A stretch of 64,000 bases of DNA from Microthrixaceae bacterium (GTDB taxonomy: Bacteria > Actinomycetota > Acidimicrobiia > Acidimicrobiales > Iamiaceae), in contig JADJDU010000001.1 in the NCBI GenBank assembly GCA_016702505.1, forward strand, positions 62,001 to 126,000, read 5' to 3'. The notes beneath the pieces were generated by a model that was not told where the DNA came from, made no database searches, and saw only the letters and a program-made list of their open reading frames with translations. Shown one piece after another: positions 34,398 to 43,253 of this stretch. Position numbers and translations under genes: made by a program. The stretch's first letter is position 1. Every line of letters begins with the position of its first letter.

Positions 34398-35078
34398 GTG
34401 GGCATCGGTAGCGACCCTCATGTCGACCGGTCTGTCGAGTGGCACCGGACAGCCTTGGACGAGACATCGTGGGTCGATGTGGCTCGGGGCTGGATGGACG
34501 GGGCCGACGATCTGTGCGCTCAGCTTCTGTCCGACGTCGATTGGAGGACGTCACGGCTGTTCCGGTACGACCACCTCGTGGAGGAGAAGCGGCTCGGATC
34601 ATTCTGGGCCCGCGGGTCCGGTCGACCGGTCCCGCACCCGGCCCTGGCCGAGGCCACCCGAGTCCTCCAACACCACTACGGGGTGACCTTCGACGGTTTC
34701 GGAATGATCCAGTACCGAGACGGCTCCGACGGCCAAGGCTTCCACCGAGACACCGACATGCGCTGGCTTGACGACACGCTCATCGCGGTGTTGTCACTCG
34801 GCGCCCAAAGGCCGTGGCTGCTTCGCCCGAGTCGAGGTCGCGGGGACCGAACCGGTGATGGTGACCTGGACCTGGCACCGGCTTCGGGCGACCTGTTGGT
34901 CCTGGGTGGCCGGGCTCAGGCCGATTGGCTGCACTCCGTCGCCTACCAGCCCGGGCGACGGCTCGATCCCAGGGTGTCGATCCAGTGGCGGTGGGCCAGG
35001 CGCAGTGGTCGCCCCTACGTGGGATCGGGCTACGGCGCCCCCCGCACCTTCGGTCAGCGGGTGAACCGAGCTCGCTGA
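34398..35078 (+). CDS. alkB: AlkB-family 2-oxoglutarate/Fe(II) dioxygenase
   Basis: This 226-residue protein has the double-stranded beta-helix core of AlkB DNA/RNA repair dioxygenases: the iron-binding HRDTD (His116, Asp118), WLHSVAYQ with the third ligand His near 178, and the 2-oxoglutarate-binding RVSIQWRW with two Arg. GFGMIQYRDGSDGQGFHRD and GDLLVLGGRAQADWLHSV fit the family. It repairs alkylated bases by oxidative demethylation. The first 60 residues replace the usual nucleotide-recognition lid. Start GTG 34398 is 66 bases after the dehydrogenase stop. It is convergent with pantothenate kinase. Confidence 0.88.
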   Translation: MGIGSDPHVDRSVEWHRTALDETSWVDVARGWMDGADDLCAQLLSDVDWRTSRLFRYDHLVEEKRLGSFWARGSGRPVPHPALAEATRVLQHHYGVTFDGFGMIQYRDGSDGQGFHRDTDMRWLDDTLIAVLSLGAQRPWLLRPSRGRGDRTGDGDLDLAPASGDLLVLGGRAQADWLHSVAYQPGRRLDPRVSIQWRWARRSGRPYVGSGYGAPRTFGQRVNRAR

Positions 35079-35204
35079 CGCTTCGGGTGAACCGACCCGG
35101 CCGCCCGGCATCGGTGCGACCACCCTCGCAGCGACCCCACCTGGCCGGGGCCATGGCGTCGGTGCTCGTCCCCCGGTGAGTGACCGATGGTGCCGAGCTG
35201 AGTC

Positions 35205-36128
35205 TCAGATGCGGCGGAGGCGGACCTTGGTGACCCGGTGGTCGGCGCCCTTGTGGAGCACGACTCCGGCGCGGTCGCGGGTGGGCTCGATGTTGGCCAC
35301 CAGGTTGGCCTCGTTGATGTCGCGCCAGATCTCCAGGGCTGTCTCGGTGGCCTGGTCATCGGTTAGCTCGGCATATCGAGCGAAGTAGGAATCAGGTTGA
35401 CGGAAGACCGTGGCCCTCAAGGCCAGGAACCGCTCCACATACCACTGGCGCACGTCGGCAACCTCGGCGTCCACGTAGATGGACGTGTCGAAGTAGTCGG
35501 ACACGAAGGTGGTGGTACCACTTCCGACCTGGAGCACGTTTAGCCCTTCCACGATCACGATGTCGGGCTGGCGTACGACCACATCGTGTTCAGGGGGCTG
35601 AACGTCGTAGCCGAGGTGGGAGTAGGTCGGGGCCCGAACCTCGGACACTCCCGACTTCACGTCGTGGAGGAACTCGAGGAGCCGACGAACGTCGTAGCTC
35701 TCGGGGAAGCCTTTGCGGGTCAGAAGACCCCGTCGGGCCAGTTCCTCGTTGGGGTAGAGGAAGCCATCGGTGGTCACCAGATCGACTCGGGGATGGTCGG
35801 GCCATCGAGCCAGGAGAGCTTGGAGGACCCGGCTGGTGGTGCTCTTGCCGACGGCCACGCTTCCGGCCACCCCGATGATGTAGGGGACCGCCTCCTTCTC
35901 GCGGCCGAGGAACTCCGCCATGGCGGCTTGGCGAGACCGGCGGGCCGCCACGTGGAGGTTCACGAATCGCGACAGGGGAAGGTAGACCGACTCCACCTCC
36001 TCCAGGTCGAGCCGCTCGTTCAAGCCCCTTAGCTCGTCCAGGTCGGCGGCACCGAGCGTCAACGGGGTTGCCTCCCGTCGAGCCCGCCACTGGTCTCGGG
36101 AGAAGGTCTCGTACAGGGCGGTGTCCAC
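35205..36128 (-). CDS. coaA: type I pantothenate kinase
   Basis: This 307-residue P-loop kinase catalyses the first step of coenzyme A synthesis (pantothenate to 4'-phosphopantothenate). It shows the bacterial CoaA pattern: FVNLHVAARRSRQAAMAEFL, the Walker A GVAGSVAVGKSTTSRVLQAL, VTTDGFLYPNEELARRG, RKGFPESYDVRRLLEFLHDV, VEGLNVLQVG and DFFDTSIYVDA-type DYFDTSIYVDAEVADVRQWY. Length and motif order are normal. It starts at GTG 36128. It stands alone, divergent from the ABC/MFS operon; the 265 bases between them hold no gene. Confidence 0.92.
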   Translation of the reverse strand: MDTALYETFSRDQWRARREATPLTLGAADLDELRGLNERLDLEEVESVYLPLSRFVNLHVAARRSRQAAMAEFLGREKEAVPYIIGVAGSVAVGKSTTSRVLQALLARWPDHPRVDLVTTDGFLYPNEELARRGLLTRKGFPESYDVRRLLEFLHDVKSGVSEVRAPTYSHLGYDVQPPEHDVVVRQPDIVIVEGLNVLQVGSGTTTFVSDYFDTSIYVDAEVADVRQWYVERFLALRATVFRQPDSYFARYAELTDDQATETALEIWRDINEANLVANIEPTRDRAGVVLHKGADHRVTKVRLRRI

Positions 36129-36393
36129 CGGGTGGGCAGGCTAATTGACCCACAACCGATCCCGGTCAAAGCCTGTGGGCCGGGCATCATCTTCGGTCGG
36201 GCAGGCCGACCGGGCGTCATCGCTCCGGTGAGGTCTGGTTTCGGGAACGATCTGGGTCAGGTCGATCAAATCGACCGTGGCGTCGGCCGGTGCGACCAAG
36301 ATTTTGCAGCTATGGTGCGCAAACATTGGCGGGTCGCAAGGTCCGGCGATACTTCATCAGGGGACCCGAGCATCAAAGGAGCCGAAGCCGAAG

Positions 36394-38517
36394 ATGGCCC
36401 GAGCTTCATCCAGCGCTGCCGCCGTAATGTGGCCGGTCGTGCGGCCGTTCGCGCCAGCGATGGCCATCCTTGCGCTTCAGGTGTTCGTGTTCCCCGCCGG
36501 CTCGGGACCTTGGGCATTGGGCGTGGTTTCCGGCCTGCTGACAGCGTTGGTCGCGCTGGGCCTGGCCGTCGTCTACCGGGCCAATCGGGTCCTCAACTTC
36601 GCCCAAGGTGACCTCGGTACCGTTCCCACCACCATCGCTGTCGGGCTGATAGCAGTGTCAGGCCTGCCCTGGCTGGTGGGTGCCGTCTTGGGGCTGGGGG
36701 CCGCGGTCATCTTGGGGGCCGTTATCGAACTCGCCGTGGTCAGGCGTTTCCATCGATCTCCGCGCCTGCTTCTGACCGTGGCGACCATCGGCGTGTCCCA
36801 GCTGCTCGTCGTCGCCTCGATGCTGCTGCCGCGATGGTGGGGAAAGACGATCTTCGCCGACCAAGCCCTGCCTGAGCCCTTCGAGGTCCGCTTCGAAATC
36901 GGCAACCAGGTGTTCGGCGGAACCGAGGTCCTTGCCGCCATCATCGCCCCACTGCTCCTGGTGGGGCTGGCCCTGTTCCTCCAAGGTACCGATATTGGCG
37001 TGGCCGTTCGGGCCAGCGCCGAACGCGCCGATCGGGCCGCGCTCTTGGGGGTGCCGGTCAAGAGGTTGCAGACCCTGGTGTGGGTGGTGGCCGCCGTGCT
37101 CTCCTACGTCGGGGTCTTCCTCCACGCCGGCATCTTCGGCTACGGGGCGGGCGCTGCGCTGAGCCCTCAGGCCATGGCCTTCGCCCTCGGCGCCTTGGTG
37201 TTGGGGCGTCTCGACCACCTGCCGGCCATAGCGGCGTCGGCGGTGGCCCTGCGCGTCTTGGAACAGGGTGTACGGGCCACCTACCCCAGCCAGCCTGGTC
37301 GGGTGTACGTCGTCCTGGCCTTGGTGATCCTGGCGGCCCTGATCGTGCGTCGGGCCGCCGTCACCAGGGCCAGCAACGATGCGGTTTCCACCTGGTCGGC
37401 GGCCGAGGAGATCCGACCGGTCCCCCGGGAGCTGGCATCTCTGCCGTTGGTGGCGACCCTCCGGATGGCGCTCCCGTTGGCGGCGGTGGTGATGGCGGCG
37501 CTGGTTCCGGTCGCGATCGGCCCGGCCAATGAGCTCAAGGCATCGACCTTGGCCGCCTTCTGCCTCATCACCTTGTCGGTGGTGGTGCTCACCGGGTGGG
37601 CAGGCCAGGTGTCGCTGGGACAGATGTCGTTCGTGTCGGTGGGTGCCGCGGTGGGGGCGGTGAGCACAGCAACCTGGGGACACGACCTGAGCCTCGCTTT
37701 GATCCTGGCCGGTATGGCCGGTGCGGTGGTGGCGGTGATCGTCGGTCTGCCTGCACTCAGATTGCCGGGTCTGTACCTGGCCATCACCACCATGGCCTTC
37801 GCCCTGGCTTCGTCGAACTTCCTCTTCAACCGGAGCGAACAGTCGTGGATACCCCACGAGCGGCTGGAGCGACCCGCACTCTTCGGTACCTTCGATCTGA
37901 AGGACCAGGACTCCATGTACTGGTTCGTGCTGGTCGTCGTCGTCTTGGGATTTCTGGCCGTCAAGGGGATGCGTCGGGGTCGCACCGGGCGGGTCCTGCT
38001 TGCCGTTCGGGACAACGAGCGGGCCGCGGCCGCCTATTCGGTATCGGTGGTGCGTGCCAAGCTCACCGGTTTCGCTCTGTCTGGCTTCCTGGCCGCGGTC
38101 GCAGGGTGCTTGCTGGTCCACATCAACCAGGCCTACTCCGAGGGACCTTTCGTGGTCACCGAGAGCATCGGTGTGTTCACTGCGGCCGTTGTCGGAGGCT
38201 TGGGGTCTCTCACCGGAGCGGTGCTGGGTGCCCTCTACCTCAACGGCGGGACCTGGTACCTGCCGGACCGGTGGCGGCTCTTGCCGTCGGCAGCGGGGGT
38301 ACTGGTGGTCCTCATGGTGGCACCAGGTGGTTTGGGACATCTCCTGTTCCGACTGCGCGACTCGGGGCTGCGTCGTTTGGCCCGACGGCAGGGAATCGTC
38401 GTATCCAGCCTCGTCGCCGATACGGCCGGAGCCGACACCGTTCCCGCACTCAAGGTGGAGTTGCCTCCGGCTCCAGATGGGGCGGCATTGGTCGGAGCAT
38501 CGGAGGTCTCCACTTGA
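36394..38517 (+). CDS. fused LivH-LivM ABC permease
   Basis: This 707-residue membrane protein contains both permease subunits of the branched-chain amino acid (HAAT) ABC family. Residues about 20-310 are LivH-like (LGLAVVYRANRVLNFAQGDL, GVAVRASAERADRAALLGVP, ALGALVLGRLDHLP). Residues about 360-650 are LivM-like (LVVLTGWAGQVSLGQMSF, GLPALRLPGLYLAITTMAFA, RAAAAYSVSVVRAKLTGFAL, TESIGVFTAAVVGGLGSLTG). The two are normally separate genes. It forms the channel for a hydrophobic amino acid or related carboxylate. The start ATG 36394 has AAAGGAG 12 bases upstream. A short cytoplasmic tail ends in TGA overlapping the TTG start of the next gene. Confidence 0.88.
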   Translation: MARASSSAAAVMWPVVRPFAPAMAILALQVFVFPAGSGPWALGVVSGLLTALVALGLAVVYRANRVLNFAQGDLGTVPTTIAVGLIAVSGLPWLVGAVLGLGAAVILGAVIELAVVRRFHRSPRLLLTVATIGVSQLLVVASMLLPRWWGKTIFADQALPEPFEVRFEIGNQVFGGTEVLAAIIAPLLLVGLALFLQGTDIGVAVRASAERADRAALLGVPVKRLQTLVWVVAAVLSYVGVFLHAGIFGYGAGAALSPQAMAFALGALVLGRLDHLPAIAASAVALRVLEQGVRATYPSQPGRVYVVLALVILAALIVRRAAVTRASNDAVSTWSAAEEIRPVPRELASLPLVATLRMALPLAAVVMAALVPVAIGPANELKASTLAAFCLITLSVVVLTGWAGQVSLGQMSFVSVGAAVGAVSTATWGHDLSLALILAGMAGAVVAVIVGLPALRLPGLYLAITTMAFALASSNFLFNRSEQSWIPHERLERPALFGTFDLKDQDSMYWFVLVVVVLGFLAVKGMRRGRTGRVLLAVRDNERAAAAYSVSVVRAKLTGFALSGFLAAVAGCLLVHINQAYSEGPFVVTESIGVFTAAVVGGLGSLTGAVLGALYLNGGTWYLPDRWRLLPSAAGVLVVLMVAPGGLGHLLFRLRDSGLRRLARRQGIVVSSLVADTAGADTVPALKVELPPAPDGAALVGASEVST

Positions 38518-41500
38518 GCGGATCATCCGAGAACGGATCGACGGCACCGGTGGAGACGACCACCGACCCACCTCAGTCCGAATCAGCGGGCCCGGCCCGA
38601 TCGACAAGCGCGTCTGGCCGATCGGCTTGGCTCGGGTCCGCTGGTTGGTATCCGCTGTTGATCCTGTTCGGTCTCAACATGACCGACGAGCTGGATCGGT
38701 CCGCGTTCTCCGTTCTCCTTCCCGAGATCAGAGACCACTTCGGTCTGGACAACACCGGGATCTTGTGGGTGGTGGCCATGGCCGGTGCGGTGGCGTTGAT
38801 GCTCACCGTGCCCATCGCCCAGCTCGCCGACCGGTCCAACCGGGTGCGAATCGCCTTGGGCGGGGCCGCGGTGTGGGCCGCCTTCTCGTTGGGAACCAGC
38901 TTTGCGCTTTCCATGTGGATGCTGGTGATCATGCGTTCGGGGGCGGCGGTCGGTCAGGCGGTGGTGTTCCCGACCCACAACAGCTTGTTGGCCGACTACT
39001 ACCCGATCGCCAGCCGGCCCCGCGTGTATTCGTTCCACCGGGCTGCCAACAGCGTCGGTGCCATCGTGGGCCTGCTGGCCGGGGCCGGGCTCGCTCAGGC
39101 GTTCGGTTGGCGGGCGCCGTTCATGGTGTTCGCGATACCCACCATCGTGTTGGCGGTGGCCGGACTTCGTCTGAGCGATCCTGGGCGCGGCCACTTCGAG
39201 CGGGCGGCTTCGGATCTGGGTACCGATCCCTCGTTGGAAGAACCGCCGCCGTCCTATGCCGAAGCACTGCGCATGGTGTGGACGATCCGATCCCTGAGGC
39301 GGATATTCACCGCTCTGCCCTTCCTGGCCGCGTCGATCGTGGGCTTCGCTTCCTTGGCCGCCCTCCAGTACGCCGAAACCTTCCACCTCACCGAGATCCG
39401 CCGGGCCTGGGCCAACGTTCCCGTCCAGTTGGTCGAGCTGGCCGGAGTTGCCCTCGGCGCCCGGCTCACCACCCGGGCGTTCCGCAAAGGTCCAGCCGCC
39501 ATCTTCAACGTGTTGGGCGTGGCGGCGGTGGCGGCCTCGCTGTTGGCCGTGGGCTTCGCCATGGCCCCGAACATCGTGGTTGCGGTCGCGATCCACTCCC
39601 TTATCGCCGCATCACTTGTCATAGTCGGCCCCGGGGTGATGGCCTCGCTCTCCTTGGCGATCCCGCCCCGGGCCCGGTCGGTCGGGTTCTCCATCGGGGC
39701 GTTGTGGGTGCTGCCTGGTCTGTTGGTCATCCCGTTCGTGGGCTGGGTGGGAGATCACCACGGCTTCCGGGTGGGGATGTTGGCCATGACCCCGGTGTTC
39801 CTGGTCGGTGGCCTGTTGATCGCGTCGGTCCGTTCTGTCATCGAGGAAGACATCGCCCAGGTTTGGACCGGTGCCGCCACCCGGGCCCAGATGCTCCAGG
39901 ACCGGGCCGAGGGGAAGCTGCCGCTCCTGCGGGTCCGCGACCTACGGGTCGGCTACGGCGACGTCCAGATCTTGTTCGGTGTGGATCTAGACGTGTCAGA
40001 GGGTGAGATCATCGCCCTCCTCGGGACCAACGGAGCCGGAAAGTCCACATTGCTCAGGGCTATCTCGGGGGTCGTTCCGGCCCACCGGGGAGCCGTCGTC
40101 TTCGACGGTCGGGACATCACCCACGCTCCGCCAGAGGAGATCGCGCCACTGGGCGTGGCCCAGGTGCCCGGTGGCCAAGGCGTGTTTCCGTCGTTGACGG
40201 TGGGCGAGAACCTTCGTACCGCGGTCTGGATGTTGCGGGGTGATTCGACCACGAGGTCGGCTCGGGTGGAAGAGGTCCTCGACCTGTTCCCAGTGCTGGC
40301 CGATCGGCTGGAGGACCCGGCTGCGGATCTCTCTGGTGGGCAACAGCAGATGCTGGCCCTGGCCATGGCGTTCTTGAACCGACCTCGCCTGGTGATGATC
40401 GACGAGCTTTCGCTGGGCTTGGCTCCAGCCGTGGTCGAGCAGCTCCTAGATGTTGTACGGGCACTGAGGGACGGCGGTACCACCGTGATCCTGGTGGAGC
40501 AGTCGGTGAACGTGGCCCTCACCGTGGCCGATACCGCGTACTTCATGGAGAAGGGTGAGATCCGGTTCCACGGCCCCACTGCCGAACTATTGGAACGACC
40601 CGACGTCCTCCGGTCGGTGTTCCTCAGTGGAGCGGGCGAGCGTCTCGCCGCCCAACCGCAAGCCGGCCAGGTCAGCCCGGCGAGCAAGGTGACCGGCACA
40701 GGGATCTTCTCTCGGGGAGGCTTCGTCGAAGCCATCCCCCAAGGTCTCCACGTGGACGGTGTGTCGGTCAGCTTCGGTGGGATCAGGGCCGTCAACGAGG
40801 TTTCGTTCGAGGTGGCACCTGGAGAGGTGCTCGGACTCATCGGCCCCAATGGCGCCGGCAAGACCACTGTCTTCGACCTGATCTCGGGCTTCCTGCGCGC
40901 CGACACCGGCCGGGTCGTCCTCGGCGGCGTGGATATATCCGGCATGGCCCCGCACGGTCGAGCCTCCGTCGGTCTGGGCCGCAGCTTCCAGGATTCACGA
41001 CTGTTTCCGGCCCTGACCGTAGAAGACACATTGATGGTGGCGTTGGAGCGGTGGCTCGATGTGAAGGACCCGCTCAACGCGGCCCTGCGCATGCCCGCTC
41101 ACGTGGACAGCGAACATGCGGCCCGACACCGCGTCGATGAGCTGATCGAGCTCTTGGGTTTGGAGTCGTTTCGTTCCAAACGGATCGGTGAGCTGAGCAC
41201 CGGGTCCCGGCGAGTGGTCGACCTCGGGTGCGTGCTGGCTCACGGGCCGTCGGTGGTGCTACTCGACGAACCGTCATCGGGCATCGCTCAGCGAGAAGCC
41301 GAAGCCCTGGGTCCGCTCTTGTTGCGCATCCGTGATGCGCTCGGAGCGGCTCTGGTCGTGATCGAGCACGACATGACCCTCATCTCCACCGTCTCGGACC
41401 GCCTGGTCGCTCTCGACCAGGGTGAGGTCCTCACCGAAGGACCGCCCGCCGAGGTCCTGTCCCACCCTGCAGTCGTCACCTCATACCTCGGGGGAGATTC

Positions 41501-41546
41501 CGCCGTGATCGGCCGTTCGAACGTGACTCAACCGGAGCCCGCATGA
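38514..41546 (+). CDS. MFS transporter fused to two LivF/LivG-type ABC ATPases
   Basis: 1010 residues with three domains. About 45-440 is a complete 12-TM major facilitator domain (GLNMTDELDRSAFSVLLPEI, VPIAQLADRSNRVRIALGG, a motif A-like loop). About 470-715 is a LivF-type ATPase (Walker A GTNGAGKST near 503, signature LSGGQQQM near 606, Walker B VMIDELSLGLAP). About 744-995 is a LivG-type ATPase (GPNGAGKTT near 777, degenerate signature LSTGSRRVV near 895, Walker B VVLLDEPSSGIAQ). TTG 38514 has GGAGG upstream and lies in the preceding stop (TTGA); the gene's own stop overlaps the next ATG. The ATPases should power the fused permease. What the MFS part transports is unknown. Confidence 0.85.
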   Translation: MSGSSENGSTAPVETTTDPPQSESAGPARSTSASGRSAWLGSAGWYPLLILFGLNMTDELDRSAFSVLLPEIRDHFGLDNTGILWVVAMAGAVALMLTVPIAQLADRSNRVRIALGGAAVWAAFSLGTSFALSMWMLVIMRSGAAVGQAVVFPTHNSLLADYYPIASRPRVYSFHRAANSVGAIVGLLAGAGLAQAFGWRAPFMVFAIPTIVLAVAGLRLSDPGRGHFERAASDLGTDPSLEEPPPSYAEALRMVWTIRSLRRIFTALPFLAASIVGFASLAALQYAETFHLTEIRRAWANVPVQLVELAGVALGARLTTRAFRKGPAAIFNVLGVAAVAASLLAVGFAMAPNIVVAVAIHSLIAASLVIVGPGVMASLSLAIPPRARSVGFSIGALWVLPGLLVIPFVGWVGDHHGFRVGMLAMTPVFLVGGLLIASVRSVIEEDIAQVWTGAATRAQMLQDRAEGKLPLLRVRDLRVGYGDVQILFGVDLDVSEGEIIALLGTNGAGKSTLLRAISGVVPAHRGAVVFDGRDITHAPPEEIAPLGVAQVPGGQGVFPSLTVGENLRTAVWMLRGDSTTRSARVEEVLDLFPVLADRLEDPAADLSGGQQQMLALAMAFLNRPRLVMIDELSLGLAPAVVEQLLDVVRALRDGGTTVILVEQSVNVALTVADTAYFMEKGEIRFHGPTAELLERPDVLRSVFLSGAGERLAAQPQAGQVSPASKVTGTGIFSRGGFVEAIPQGLHVDGVSVSFGGIRAVNEVSFEVAPGEVLGLIGPNGAGKTTVFDLISGFLRADTGRVVLGGVDISGMAPHGRASVGLGRSFQDSRLFPALTVEDTLMVALERWLDVKDPLNAALRMPAHVDSEHAARHRVDELIELLGLESFRSKRIGELSTGSRRVVDLGCVLAHGPSVVLLDEPSSGIAQREAEALGPLLLRIRDALGAALVVIEHDMTLISTVSDRLVALDQGEVLTEGPPAEVLSHPAVVTSYLGGDSAVIGRSNVTQPEPA

Positions 41547-43237
41547 CCCCGCCCACCGCAACCCCCGTGCCCCGGGCCTCGGCCCTGGCCCGATTCGGAC
41601 CGCTCACCGCTGTGCTGGCCGCCATCGCTCTGGTGGCGGTGCTGGCTTCTACCGGTGACAACGACACGGTGGCATCTGGACCACAGACCACCCAGGTGAC
41701 GGTGGAGAAGTCCCAGCTTCCGATCTCCTATGCCGAGGCCACCGAGGCCGGGACTGTCGACGACTACGACTGGGGATCGAAGTGCGACCCCAAGACCGGT
41801 CGGGTGACGGTGCCGTCCACCTATTCGCCCCCGTGCCTGGTAGCCCGGCCCGGCGCCCCCGGGCTCAACACCGCCCAGGGGGTCACTCCCGAGAAGGTGA
41901 TTGTGGTGGCGTACGGCGCCCCCGACGACGACCTGTCCGCCGCCCTCCAGGCCAACGCCGACACCGCCGAAGCCGCCCTCGACACCAGGCGCAAGCTGAT
42001 CGCCATGTTCGAGGACCGCTACGAGATGTGGGGCCGAACGGTAGAGGTCGTCTATATGAAGGGCACCGGTTCCAGTGAAACCGCGGCCCGAGCCGACGCT
42101 GTACGGGTTGCCGAGGAGATCGGAGCCTTCGCCTCGCTGGGTGGTCCCGGCCAGCAGGGCGCCTACGCCGAGGAGTTGGCCAGTCGAGGTGTGCTGTGTC
42201 TCGGTTGTGGGCTGTCGGTACCCAACTCCACATTCCTGGACAACGCCCCATACATGTGGGGCAACCTCCAGACCCCCGAGCAGTACCTCATCACCCTGGG
42301 TGACTACTTGATCGACCGGCTGATGGGTCACAAGGCCGAGTTCGCCGGCGACGCCAAGACCCGAGCACGCACGCGTGTGTTCGGACACGTCAACTTCGAC
42401 CAGGACCCACCGGTGTTCCAGGGGGTCAGCGAAGAGGCCGACAAGCGAGGCACCGCCCGCGGCTACAAACCGGCGGCCCGCCTGAAGTATCAGCTCGTGA
42501 TCCCCGAGTTGGCCGAGCAGGCCCGCGTGATCATCGGCACGTTGAAGGAGAAGGGTGTCACCACCGTGGTGTTCCTCGGGGATCCGGTGATGCCGATCTA
42601 CCTGACCAAGGCCGCCACCGATCAGGACTACCACCCGGAGTGGATCATCACCGGAACGGTGTTGACCGACACCACGGCCCTGGGCCGCAACTACGACCAG
42701 ACCCAGTGGGCCCATGCCTTCGGGATATCGAGCCTGCCGATGCGTCAACCCCCCGAGAACAGCGAGGTCCGCTCCCTGTATCGCTGGTACTACGGCGAGG
42801 AACCGGTGGCCATCAGGACGGCCCAGATCGTGTTCGAACCGATTCGGCTGCTCATGATCGGCCTGCACATGGCCGGGCCCAACCTCACACCCAAGACGTT
42901 CGAGGCGGGGATGTTCGCCTATCCAGTCACCGGAGGAACCGCGTTCAGCCCTCAGATGTCCTTCGGGAACCGGGGAATCCATGCCGACACCGACTATCTA
43001 GCGGTGGACGACATGGTGGAGATCTGGTGGGACGCTGAGGCCGAGGGAATCGACGAGCAGGGCACCCAGGGCAAGGGGATGATGCGCTACGCCGACAACG
43101 GTCGCCGCTATCTTCCCGGCGAGATGCCCTCCGAGCCTCCGCACGCCTTCCGTGAGGAGAACGCTCCAGCGATCGTCACCGAGGTGCCTCCAGACCTGCG
43201 GCCCCCGAGCTACCCCTCTCCCGCCGACGGCGGTTGA
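41543..43237 (+). CDS. periplasmic-binding-protein (Leu/Ile/Val type), membrane anchored
   Basis: This 564-residue protein has one N-terminal hydrophobic segment (LTAVLAAIALVAVLA, about 21-36) and no lipobox Cys, so it is secreted or held by an uncleaved signal anchor. The body is a type I periplasmic-binding fold of the amino-acid ABC family (PEKVIVVAYGAPDDDLSAAL, AFASLGGPGQQGAYAEELA, VTTVVFLGDPVMPIYLTKAA, EWIITGTVLTDTTALGRNYD). It is longer than the usual 350-400, with additional N- and C-terminal segments. Its ATG lies in the stop of the MFS-ABC gene. It should capture the substrate for the upstream fused permease; ligand unknown. Confidence 0.82.
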   Translation: MTPPTATPVPRASALARFGPLTAVLAAIALVAVLASTGDNDTVASGPQTTQVTVEKSQLPISYAEATEAGTVDDYDWGSKCDPKTGRVTVPSTYSPPCLVARPGAPGLNTAQGVTPEKVIVVAYGAPDDDLSAALQANADTAEAALDTRRKLIAMFEDRYEMWGRTVEVVYMKGTGSSETAARADAVRVAEEIGAFASLGGPGQQGAYAEELASRGVLCLGCGLSVPNSTFLDNAPYMWGNLQTPEQYLITLGDYLIDRLMGHKAEFAGDAKTRARTRVFGHVNFDQDPPVFQGVSEEADKRGTARGYKPAARLKYQLVIPELAEQARVIIGTLKEKGVTTVVFLGDPVMPIYLTKAATDQDYHPEWIITGTVLTDTTALGRNYDQTQWAHAFGISSLPMRQPPENSEVRSLYRWYYGEEPVAIRTAQIVFEPIRLLMIGLHMAGPNLTPKTFEAGMFAYPVTGGTAFSPQMSFGNRGIHADTDYLAVDDMVEIWWDAEAEGIDEQGTQGKGMMRYADNGRRYLPGEMPSEPPHAFREENAPAIVTEVPPDLRPPSYPSPADGG

Positions 43238-43253
43238 GGGGGCAGGTCAACCG
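43231..43253. terminator. hairpin spanning two convergent stop codons
   Basis: CGGTTGA and TCAACCG pair perfectly (7 bp) around a 9-base loop. The left arm contains the TGA of the binding protein and the right arm the TGA of sufU on the other strand. It is a likely compact bidirectional terminator, though it lacks a T tract. Confidence 0.45.

Noticed and set aside
37596..38513. Upstream extension of the MFS-ABC reading frame by about 300 residues.
   Set aside because: It lies inside the permease gene in another frame; TTG 38514 with GGAGG upstream and a TTGA overlap is a far better start.
36658..38607. Long minus-strand open frame of 649 residues opposite the fused permease.
   Set aside because: It is Gly/His/Arg/Gln-rich, has no domain, and lies fully antisense to a clear permease; such frames are common in high-GC DNA.
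38000..40006. Long plus-strand frame of 668 residues overlapping the MFS-ABC gene.
   Set aside because: It is an out-of-frame shadow of real coding sequence, with Arg/Pro-rich composition and no family motif.
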